DNA of 64,000 bases from Planctomycetota bacterium (GTDB lineage Bacteria > Planctomycetota > UBA1135 > GCA-002686595): contig NYYZ01000032.1 of assembly GCA_002686945.1 (NCBI GenBank), positions 55,406-119,405 on the forward strand. The letters run 5' to 3'. Below, one piece after another: positions 56,081 to 64,000 of the stretch. The notes beneath the pieces are model-generated. The model did no database searches. It was given only the letters and a program-made list of their open reading frames with translations, and was not told the origin of the DNA. A program made the position numbers and the translations under genes. Position 1 is the first letter of the stretch. Every line of letters starts with the position of its first letter.

Positions 56081-58639
56081 TCAACGCTGCAGCCGCCCAC
56101 GCTGTGACTGGGAAAGGGCACGCAGGGCCTGGCCCAAATGGCGCTCGATGACCAGCGCGTCGCCGGCTCCCATGCCCGCCTGCAGCCAACGCACCTGCAA
56201 GCTGGTCCGTGGGTTCTGCTCCCCCATCAAGGCCACACGGGCAGCGCTCAGGAGCCTGGCAGACACATCCCGGTCCTTGGCGCCAAAGTGCGCCAGCTCA
56301 TACAGCAGCCGCGCGTCCATGCGCCACCATTCTCCGGCGGCGGCCAATACCTGACCCCCCTGACCGTTCTTGGCAAGGACGCGAAAAGCCTCCAACTCGG
56401 GGCGCCAGGTGGAGAGGATCCCAGGTAGGCCCTCGCCACGAAACCGCAAGGTCAATTCAGCCTCGGCCCTGGCCATGGGACGCTCCAGGATCAACTCAAG
56501 CCGTTGGGCAGAGAGGGGTCCGTGACAGGCCAGGGCGCGCAGGAGGTCCAGCAGTTCTGCCGCCTCAAAAGAGTCCTTGGGCATTGCGTTCCCACCCACC
56601 AGACGCCTTTCAATCTCCCTACGCAGGACAGCACCGGCGCCTTCCAGATTGCACAACTGATCGACCACCGCCAGACGCAGATCCGGGGATGCCACCTGCA
56701 ACAGGGGGGCGAGTTCCGCCAGGGCTGCACGCTGTCCCAACGCCTCGATCGCCGCCACCTGCACCTCCTGCTGGCCTCCCTCTTCGGTGATCCACTGGAC
56801 GAAGTGCGCGTTGAGGAACTCGCCCTCCAGACTCTCCAGGGCGCGCACCGCCCGCAACTGCAGGACCTGATCCACCCGATCGAACAACGCGACCAGAGAG
56901 TCCGCGAACTCCCGGGGCTCAGACATGTGCTTCACGCCCTGCAGGGCCGCTTCGAATTGCACCCGCCGAGGGACCCCTTTCCCCATGGCACACACCAGGT
57001 CCGCGCGACCGGCCTCGCTCCTGGCGAGCACGACCAACGCCGCTTTCCCCAGTTCATGACGCGTGGTCGGGTGTTCTTCACTCGCGAGTTCCAGACCGCG
57101 CCGGGCCAGGGCGCGCCCTCTCCCAGGGTCGACCCGCGCAAGAGCTTGCAGGAGATCCGTTGCACTGGCTTCCGTACGGCGGCGCTCCTCGTCCGAAGCA
57201 TCGGCAACCTGATCAAGGGCGCTTGCGAGTTCCCCTTCCAAGACAGCGCTGACTTCTGCATCTCCCCGAAAGCGGCTGAGCAATTCGATCGCACCGGTTG
57301 CACCTGATGATTGAGCCACGAGCAAGCCGAGCAGATCATCCCGAAACGTTGGCAGGGCTCTGTTCCGGGGCAGATCGCGCAGTCGCTCCCAACGCACCGC
57401 CTGGGGCAAACCCGCCCAGCGATCCCTCAAGGCCTGCTCCTGTTCCCCATCGAGCTTCGCATCGGACAACCAACGAAAGGCCGCCAAACGCAAACCCGGT
57501 GCCTGGTCATGCACCAGTTCCAGGAACAACTCAACCCACTCCTTCCCATGGGGCCCATCCAGTTGTCCCGATGCAAAAAGGGCAATGTCAAAACGCAGGG
57601 CCGAGTCACGCTCAGAATGCAACCAGGGTGCCAGGTCCGCCGCTCGCCAACGGTGCCTGCGTGCGCCCAGGGTCTGCCACAAGATCAAGGCCCGCTCATC
57701 ATCCAGATCGCGCCCCAGCAGGGCAGCTTCCGTGGGCGACAAGCAGAGGGCCGCTCCCTCCAGCAAGAGGTCCAGTTGATCTTCATCATCCCCATCCAGA
57801 TCAATCCCCCGCGCCCGCTCAAGCAAACCGACTCCGAGGGCTCGACCCAGCTCAGAATCCTCGCGCGCCCCCAATAGGCGCGCCACCTCACGCCTCTGCA
57901 ACAATACCCTCCGACTTTCGATCCCTTCGCAAAAACCAGCCAGCAGCACATGGATGTCTGGATCGAGCCCGGCGCTGGTACACAGGCCTTCGATCAGAAC
58001 TTTTTCCGGATGGTCCGAAGCGCGCAGGGCCTGGGCCAGCTGCGGAGACACACCCCCAAGAGCCAAGGGTTCAAGTACGCTCCCCAAGTCCACCGTCCCC
58101 CACAGAACAGCGTCAAGCTGTTGTTCCCAGGCCTCAGGTCCAGCGACCATCAACCGCCAGCGGGCCACCGCCGCCACCTGCGGATCAGAGTCCCCCACCA
58201 ACACAGCCAAGACCCCTGGCAGATCGCAACGGGCTGCCGCCATGCGCACCAGGGGATGCACGTCCCCCGCCATGCGCAGCATGTCCACCTGCAAGGATCC
58301 AGCCAGCCCCGCGCGCACCAGAGCCTTGATCGCTCCGGCACGAACATTGGGCTGGGAATAGGCCAGACAGGCGCGAACATCGTCGAGCACTGGCCCGAGC
58401 AGACCAGAGGTCTCACAGCGTGCAAGAGCTTCCAGAGCCACCAGCCTCTCGGGCCAGGAATCCGAAACCAGGAGCGCATCAAGGCGCTCCGGTTGGTCCC
58501 CCTCCCCCAGGGCCAGGGCACGAATGCGAGCCTCACGCTCGATCGGTCCGGACTGGATCGGTGCCAACAGGGCCAGGCCCGGAGAGACCAGACCCAGCAG
58601 GAAGAGGACATCGAGCAGAGCACCCCTGACCCCTATCAC
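56081..58639 (-). CDS. HEAT-repeat protein
   Basis: GTG start at 58639 (VIGVRGALLDVLFLLGLVSPGLALLAP) overlaps the stop of the upstream gene; multiple HEAT-like helical repeats. Confidence 0.7.
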   Translation of the reverse strand: MIGVRGALLDVLFLLGLVSPGLALLAPIQSGPIEREARIRALALGEGDQPERLDALLVSDSWPERLVALEALARCETSGLLGPVLDDVRACLAYSQPNVRAGAIKALVRAGLAGSLQVDMLRMAGDVHPLVRMAAARCDLPGVLAVLVGDSDPQVAAVARWRLMVAGPEAWEQQLDAVLWGTVDLGSVLEPLALGGVSPQLAQALRASDHPEKVLIEGLCTSAGLDPDIHVLLAGFCEGIESRRVLLQRREVARLLGAREDSELGRALGVGLLERARGIDLDGDDEDQLDLLLEGAALCLSPTEAALLGRDLDDERALILWQTLGARRHRWRAADLAPWLHSERDSALRFDIALFASGQLDGPHGKEWVELFLELVHDQAPGLRLAAFRWLSDAKLDGEQEQALRDRWAGLPQAVRWERLRDLPRNRALPTFRDDLLGLLVAQSSGATGAIELLSRFRGDAEVSAVLEGELASALDQVADASDEERRRTEASATDLLQALARVDPGRGRALARRGLELASEEHPTTRHELGKAALVVLARSEAGRADLVCAMGKGVPRRVQFEAALQGVKHMSEPREFADSLVALFDRVDQVLQLRAVRALESLEGEFLNAHFVQWITEEGGQQEVQVAAIEALGQRAALAELAPLLQVASPDLRLAVVDQLCNLEGAGAVLRREIERRLVGGNAMPKDSFEAAELLDLLRALACHGPLSAQRLELILERPMARAEAELTLRFRGEGLPGILSTWRPELEAFRVLAKNGQGGQVLAAAGEWWRMDARLLYELAHFGAKDRDVSARLLSAARVALMGEQNPRTSLQVRWLQAGMGAGDALVIERHLGQALRALSQSQRGRLQR

Positions 58640-59532
58640 CCGCTCTCCCCTCCCATGGAACGGAAGGCGGCGGGCAAACCGTCGATCAAGTCGCTCGCGA
58701 TCAAACTCGCTTGTCCCAACTTCTCGCACTGCAGGTCCCCCGCGAGGCTGTGCAACTCCACCCCGGCGCAAACCGCATCAAAGATGCTGTACCCTTCGAC
58801 CTGATCGGATCCATCAGAGCAACGACACAACAGGGCCGCGACAACCCCGCTGAGAACATCCCCCGATCCCGCCGTGGCCATCCCCGGGTTGCCGCGCCGA
58901 CAAACAAACTCGCGCTCGCCTCGCACGACAACGGTGTGCTGTCCCTTCAGCACCACCGTTGCGCTGGCGAGCTCCGCCATTCTTCGCGCAACTTGCATGC
59001 GTTCGGCGTCACTGTTCCCGATCTCCTCCCCAAGCAGGGCACGGGCTTCACCAGGATGAGGAGTCAAGACCACTTCGCTCTTGGCCTGGGCCACCAGGCC
59101 AAGATTGCCGGCCAGCACAGCGAGTGCATCCGCGTCCAGCAGGAGCGGCGTGCCACCGTCTTCTTCCTCCAATAAACGATGCACCAATTCGCGGGTGCTG
59201 CCGGACTGGGTCAAGCCCGGACCCACCAGACGCACATCCTGGCGCTGATTGCGCAGGGCCGAGGGAATGCGACCGGCGAGCAGATCCCTCTTGGCGCTCA
59301 CATCCAGGTGCAGGGCCTCGGGACAGGCGCCCGCCACAACAGCCAGGGTCCCGGACCAAAGATGCGCCACCGTGACCAGACCCGCCCCAGCGCGCTGGGC
59401 TGCCCGGGCCGACAGGATCGCGGCCCCAGGCATGTCGCTGGAACCAGCGATGCACAGCACGCGACCCGCATCGCCCTTGTGGGCGTGAGGGGGCAGGGGC
59501 CCTGGAAGATGGGGTTCTGGGGGAGAAGGCAT
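58636..59532 (-). CDS. nnrD: ADP-dependent NAD(P)H-hydrate dehydratase
   Basis: Start MPSPPEPHLPG at 59532; GDAGRVLCIAGSSDMPGAAILSARAAQRAGAGLVTVA...LLLDADALAVLAG...VVLTPHPGEARALLG...NPGMATAGSGDVLSGVVAALL. Confidence 0.93.
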   Translation of the reverse strand: MPSPPEPHLPGPLPPHAHKGDAGRVLCIAGSSDMPGAAILSARAAQRAGAGLVTVAHLWSGTLAVVAGACPEALHLDVSAKRDLLAGRIPSALRNQRQDVRLVGPGLTQSGSTRELVHRLLEEEDGGTPLLLDADALAVLAGNLGLVAQAKSEVVLTPHPGEARALLGEEIGNSDAERMQVARRMAELASATVVLKGQHTVVVRGEREFVCRRGNPGMATAGSGDVLSGVVAALLCRCSDGSDQVEGYSIFDAVCAGVELHSLAGDLQCEKLGQASLIASDLIDGLPAAFRSMGGESG

Positions 59533-59650
59533 GGGGAGATGGGGTGCGGGCCCGAGGGGCCCACAACCTTGGGAGGCAGGTTTCGCCGGGGAGACCGACT
59601 CTAACCCGAGCGAGGCGGTCCTGGCGGCGCTATCCTCCCATCCGCAAGCC

Positions 59651-60031
59651 ATGACCATGCCCCGCCCCTCCGCCTGGATCCCATTCCTGGTGCCCCTGAT
59701 TCTTCTGGGCGCCATTGGACTGGCGGCGGCGGTGCTGGCCCTCAAGCCGGACTCGATCCTCTCCTGGGTCGGCTACGGAGTTGCCGGCCTGCTGCTCCTG
59801 TGGCTCGCGGGCACGACCTTCTGGCCAGCCCGAGCAGACCGCGCCTGCCCCGAATGCGGCCAAGAGGCGCTGGAGCGCATGGACCCCGCCACTACCATGG
59901 GGCTCTGCTGCACCCAATGCACCTACCAGGACCCCCTGGCCAGCGGCTGGTTCCTGGCAGAGGAAGAAGTAGAAGGTCTCGACGACCTCGTGCGCCAACA
60001 AAGGCAGACCATGCGTGACTCCAAACGCTGA
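59651..60031 (+). CDS. Small membrane zinc-ribbon protein
   Basis: MTMPRPSAWIPFLVPLILLGAIGLAAAVLAL, two TM segments, CPECGQ...CCTQC. Confidence 0.6.
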   Translation: MTMPRPSAWIPFLVPLILLGAIGLAAAVLALKPDSILSWVGYGVAGLLLLWLAGTTFWPARADRACPECGQEALERMDPATTMGLCCTQCTYQDPLASGWFLAEEEVEGLDDLVRQQRQTMRDSKR

Positions 60032-60064
60032 ATTCCCCTTCCCCATGGACCATACTGATCCCTG

Positions 60065-60535
60065 ATGGATTCAAACGACGAAACCCTGATCCCCATGCGA
60101 CTGAGCAATCTGGTCATGCGGGACAACTCCAACCAGCAATGGTTGCAGTTGGTTGAAACGGACGGGAACCGAGGCTTCCCCATCGTGATCGGCGCCACCG
60201 AGGCCCACGAGATCCAGCGCGTCTTGACCGGCACCGAGTCTCCGCGCCCCATGACCCATCAACTGACTCTCGATAGTATTCAGGCCCTGGGCGCCCAAGT
60301 GGAACGGGTTGCGATCACCACCCTCAAGCACAACACCTTCTACGCCGAGCTGATCCTGCGTACCCCCGACGGCAGCGAGCACACCCTCGACGCCCGCCCA
60401 AGCGACGCCCTGGCCCTGGGCCTGCGCGCTGGCGCCCAAATCCAGGTGGCGGAAAGCGTCCTGGAAGAAGTGCGCACAGACCAGAGCGGCCAAGATCCCT
60501 TGGACGATCCCCCGGAGTCATTGGATCCGGAGTGA
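60065..60535 (+). CDS. Bifunctional nuclease (BFN/DUF151) family protein
   Basis: RGFPIVIGATEAHEIQRVLTG, HTLDARPSDALALGLRAGAQIQVAESVLEE. Confidence 0.9.
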   Translation: MDSNDETLIPMRLSNLVMRDNSNQQWLQLVETDGNRGFPIVIGATEAHEIQRVLTGTESPRPMTHQLTLDSIQALGAQVERVAITTLKHNTFYAELILRTPDGSEHTLDARPSDALALGLRAGAQIQVAESVLEEVRTDQSGQDPLDDPPESLDPE

Positions 60536-60569
60536 ATGGCCCGGTGATCGCCGGCTTTCCACCAGACAT

Positions 60570-60624
60570 GGACCCACCACTCCCACTCCATGTCCCAGGG
60601 ACTTGGAATGAAAGTGGTGGGTCC
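60570..60624. terminator. Long-stem inverted repeat between convergent genes
   Basis: ggacccaccact (60570-81) / agtggtgggtcc (60613-24), perfect 12-bp arms, between convergent stops at 60535 and 60652. Confidence 0.55.
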
Positions 60625-60651
60625 TGGATCAAGTGAGGCCGCGCTTGCGCA

Positions 60652-63600
60652 TTAGCGCAGAGACTTGATCTCCTCGCGCAATTCGCGCAGGCTGGCGGCA
60701 ACCTCGCTTTCTTGCGCTTCGAGCCTCGCCTCAAGAGCCTGCATGCGCTCCTGCACTGCTCCCAGAGCGAGGGCGGCGGCCCGGGCCTGGTCGATGCCCA
60801 CGGCGGCGTTCACCAGCCCAATGCCGGGTCCAGTGAATGCCTCCCAGGCCGTGCCGATCACCTGTCCCACTTCATGGGCGTGCAAGAGAACCGGAGCCAC
60901 GGCGCGCGCGGTCCCATCACCGTTGGGCAGGAGCAGATCGCCAATGGCCACTTCCCCGCGCACCTTGACAGGCACCTGACCCATGAAGGCCACGCGCTCA
61001 TGACCCTCGCGGGTGTCCTGGTCCGCATCGAGGCAGTTGCCCACCACCACCGGGTTGGTGCTGATCACCATGATCTGCTGGGCGCCGGCAACAGACTTGG
61101 CTATCTGGCCTGCGAAGACGCCGACCACATCGCCAGGCTCGAAGACCTCGCTGGGATCCCGGCGCTCAAGCCACTCAGCATAGTCGGCCCCGCCGCCGTT
61201 GAAGGCGACGTCACAGTAGACGCTGCCAGAGTTGTCCACCCGAAATTCCAGGTCGGTACCGTTGGCCGCCTCGATGATGTTGACTCCAGCGGCGTTGTTG
61301 CTTTGGTTTGCCCTAATTGCAGCGCTTGTGCTCGCCGCGTTATTGTTATTGACCAGAATTCCATACCCTAACCCAGAATTAAACAACCGAATTCCAGGTG
61401 AGGTGCCGGAGGTGTTATTGTTGTGAGCAGCAATCGCTGCCCCTGTCCCATCATTAACTATATAAATGGCATGATATCCGGTGGTAGTAACACTCTGATT
61501 AATTTGGAGTGGATTCGCCGCATCGTTGCCGTCGACTAAGACCCCGCCGGTGAACTCACCCGCCAGACTCGTGCCACGTGCAACAATCCCAATTCCATCC
61601 GTCCCCAGTTCCGCATAGTTATTGAGCGGATCCCCTGAATACTCTCCTCGCACCCCAACGCCGTTGGAATGACCACGGACACCGTAGTTGTCTCCAGTCG
61701 AGGTGCCCGTGGAAATACCGGCGACACCGATCTCGTTTCCGGCCCAATCAGCAGTGAGGTCTCCTTCAAAGTCAGTGGTCCCTTGCACTCCCAGATAGCC
61801 CGCCGTATCATATGTGTTCAGCCCGCCGACCTTGTAAGGCCCAGAGCCATTGGACGTGACAGTGCCCGAACCGAAATCAGGAGTAATTTTAGTCCCTTCG
61901 ATAGCGGCGGAAGCGCTTATGTCAAGATTCGTAAGAGTGCCGTCGGCAATGTCCACACCAGTCACGGACCCGTCGAAGATTTCTGCGGAGCCCACCGCGT
62001 TCGTGGCGATCTCCGATAGGCCCACTGCACCATCAGCGATCTCAGCGGAGCCCACCGCGTTCGTGGCGATCTCTGATGCGCCAATAGCCCCGGTGGCAAT
62101 GTCCGCACCAGTCAAGGACCCGTCGGCAATGTCCACACCAGTCAAGGACCCGTTGAGGACTTGCGAGCTGCCCACTGCACCCGGAATAATTTCTGAAGAG
62201 CCAACGGCATTCGTAGCAATTTCTGCGGAGCCAACGGCATCCGTAGCAATTTCTGCGGAGCCCACCGCGTTCGTGGCGATCGCCGATGCGCCAACGGCAT
62301 TTGGAGCGATATTAACGGAGCCCACCGCGTTCGGGCCGAGCTCCGATGCACCAACGGAATCCGCGGCGATGTCGACTGCTAGAATGGAGTCATCAGCAAT
62401 CTCCGCGCTCCCCACCGCACCAACAGCGATTTCTGCGGAGCCAACGGCACCCGTAGCTATTTCTGCGGAGCCCACGGCACCCGCGGCGATCGCGGCTGAG
62501 TCCACAGCGCCAGCGGCCAGAGCAGCGGAATCCACCGCTCCAAGTCCGATATGTCCCGCACCCACTGCGCCCGCGGCGATCGCGGCTGAGTCCACGGCGC
62601 CAGCGGCCAGAGCAGAGGAATCCACCGCTCCAAGCCCAAGATGGCCCGCGCCCACTGCACCCGCGGCCAACTCATCCGAGCCCACGGCGTCCGTGGCGAT
62701 TTCGCTCGACCCGACGGAATCGTCGGCCAATTGCGCAGCAAAAATCGACGAACCAGCGAGATCCGAACCGGTCAGGGAACCATCGGCGATATCGGACCCA
62801 GTGATCGAGCCATCGATGATCTCGTCATGGCCCACGGAGTCGAGAGCAAGCTTGGGCTGAGTCACGGAGCCGTCCTCCAATTCCGCCGTACCGATCGTGG
62901 CTCCCAACTGGGAAAAGTCCGAGGCATGCAGGCCGTCGAGCAGGTCCGCGTTGAGGTTCGTATTCAAGTCCGCAGAGCTCACATTGAAGGGAGCGCCCAC
63001 ACTGGTCACGGTCAACTGGCCGTCCACCTGGGTGTCGCCAGCCACATGCAGCTTGGCCGTGGGCAAGGTCGTACCAATGCCCACATCTCCAGCTGCCGAC
63101 ACGAACCAATCTCCGCTGATGGGATAGAGCATGCCCAGAGTGGGAACCGTGGATGCGGGAATGCAGTTGGACGGAGCCGCCTGGTCACGGATTCCGCTCA
63201 AGCAGATGAACTGGGACTGGAGTGGGGGCGGATTGAGCGCACCGACGCCCCCGCCTCCGGAGACGCTTCCGACCGTACTGGCATCAGCCAAGTTTCCCGT
63301 GTTGCCGAATCCAGCCACGGGATTGGCGCGCAGCAGGGCCGCCAGCGCCGCAGGGCCGAGCGGACTGCCTACACAGGTAAAGTCCCGCCGCACCTGGAAC
63401 AGATGGGCTCCATCGGGGCCCGCCAGGAGCAACTCAAAGCGGCCGTCCCCATCCGTGTCGAGCCATTCAGCGCTCACGGTGGGTTGAATCTGACCCAACC
63501 CCGCGTGCTCGGTCACATCACGGAAGACAAAGCCGCCCATGTTGCGCAGCAGACGGTCCACGCCCACCAAATACAGATCCGGCGAGCCGTCCCCATCAAT

Positions 63601-63885
63601 GTCATTCCATAGGGCAGCACTAGCGCCGCCAAAGGCGCCCAAGCCACTGGCCCGGGTCACATCTTCAAAACTGCCGTCCCCTGCGTTTCGCAAGATACGG
63701 GGGGCCTCCCCGGGGGGCAAGGCAAAGAGATCGAGCAGGCCGTCACCGTCCACATCGGCCCAGGTCAGGGGCGAAGAGGGAGTCGTAGGCTGGACGTCGC
63801 CGGATCCTTCGGATTCGTGATCTGCGTACGCAGTTCCAAGTGAAGCCGTGCAAAGAAGAGAGAAGATGAGAGATAGATTGCGCAT
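60652..63885 (-). CDS. 1077-aa secreted FG-GAP + tail-fibre-like repeat protein
   Basis: Signal peptide; VDGDGLLDLFALPPG/DIDGDGSPDLYLVG; ADLNTNLNADLLDGLHASDFSQLG; tandem 10-residue repeats (AVGSAEIATD...); C-terminal GADYAEWLERRDPSEVFEPGDVVGVF and a coiled coil. Confidence 0.8.
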   Translation of the reverse strand: MRNLSLIFSLLCTASLGTAYADHESEGSGDVQPTTPSSPLTWADVDGDGLLDLFALPPGEAPRILRNAGDGSFEDVTRASGLGAFGGASAALWNDIDGDGSPDLYLVGVDRLLRNMGGFVFRDVTEHAGLGQIQPTVSAEWLDTDGDGRFELLLAGPDGAHLFQVRRDFTCVGSPLGPAALAALLRANPVAGFGNTGNLADASTVGSVSGGGGVGALNPPPLQSQFICLSGIRDQAAPSNCIPASTVPTLGMLYPISGDWFVSAAGDVGIGTTLPTAKLHVAGDTQVDGQLTVTSVGAPFNVSSADLNTNLNADLLDGLHASDFSQLGATIGTAELEDGSVTQPKLALDSVGHDEIIDGSITGSDIADGSLTGSDLAGSSIFAAQLADDSVGSSEIATDAVGSDELAAGAVGAGHLGLGAVDSSALAAGAVDSAAIAAGAVGAGHIGLGAVDSAALAAGAVDSAAIAAGAVGSAEIATGAVGSAEIAVGAVGSAEIADDSILAVDIAADSVGASELGPNAVGSVNIAPNAVGASAIATNAVGSAEIATDAVGSAEIATNAVGSSEIIPGAVGSSQVLNGSLTGVDIADGSLTGADIATGAIGASEIATNAVGSAEIADGAVGLSEIATNAVGSAEIFDGSVTGVDIADGTLTNLDISASAAIEGTKITPDFGSGTVTSNGSGPYKVGGLNTYDTAGYLGVQGTTDFEGDLTADWAGNEIGVAGISTGTSTGDNYGVRGHSNGVGVRGEYSGDPLNNYAELGTDGIGIVARGTSLAGEFTGGVLVDGNDAANPLQINQSVTTTGYHAIYIVNDGTGAAIAAHNNNTSGTSPGIRLFNSGLGYGILVNNNNAASTSAAIRANQSNNAAGVNIIEAANGTDLEFRVDNSGSVYCDVAFNGGGADYAEWLERRDPSEVFEPGDVVGVFAGQIAKSVAGAQQIMVISTNPVVVGNCLDADQDTREGHERVAFMGQVPVKVRGEVAIGDLLLPNGDGTARAVAPVLLHAHEVGQVIGTAWEAFTGPGIGLVNAAVGIDQARAAALALGAVQERMQALEARLEAQESEVAASLRELREEIKSLR
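62481..62660. repeat. 90-bp tandem direct duplication within the repeat protein
   Basis: 62481-62570 and 62571-62660 align gaplessly with 8 mismatches by eye (ccgcggcgatcgcggctgagtccac...). Confidence 0.9.
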
Positions 63886-64000
63886 GGGAGGATTGGCGCG
63901 ATCAGCGCCGAGTATTCAGAATTGGGGAAACAGGGCACCCGCCGGGAACAAGAGTCCCGCCAAGACTACGCAGGCAGACTTGATGAGGGCCAGCGCCCAA

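Noticed and set aside
57298-58329. 343-aa Pro-rich + strand ORF
   Set aside because: Antisense of the HEAT-repeat gene in a GC-rich mirror frame.
62000-62720. Repeat array as a CRISPR
   Set aside because: Repeats are contiguous, in-frame 30-nt degenerate coding units with no unique spacers.
61850-62860. 336-aa + strand repeat ORF (SAEPTAFVAIS...)
   Set aside because: Antisense translation of the 30-nt repeat array of the 60652..63885 gene; open only because of the periodicity.

Overview
This is a dense, GC-rich bacterial chromosomal window. The gene content (tandem FG-GAP/VCBS proteins, a CRTAC1/ASPIC-UnbV protein, a SASA esterase, a YdjY-like protein, HEAT/VWA proteins) is typical of Planctomycetota; that assignment is inferred from family content, not searched. 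I assign about 52 CDS, most translationally packed. Recognisable genes: tex (5' end only), fusA, an HMG-CoA reductase, two tandem SPFH proteins, pdxA, glpK, queG, queA, thiE, fabI, BtuCD/FecCD-type ABC genes, an inositol-phosphate synthase, thyX, an NAD(P)H-hydrate dehydratase, a BFN-type nuclease and a 1077-aa repeat protein. I saw no rRNA, tRNA, CRISPR array or transposase. The most interesting points are: (1) a SASA-esterase gene of different composition flanked by a gapless ~130-bp direct repeat that duplicates the 5' end of the neighbouring HEAT/VWA gene; (2) a coupled pair of a sigma-like small protein and a GAF/AAA/Fis-HTH protein with degenerate Walker motifs and no GAFTGA loop; (3) a tandem SPFH pair with oppositely charged C-terminal tails; (4) an unassigned + strand intrinsic terminator preceded by hairpins, a candidate small RNA; (5) a nitroreductase-methyltransferase fusion; (6) a surface-type protein with a 10-residue repeat array and a 90-bp tandem duplication. 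All family calls come from reading motifs by eye; no database search was run.
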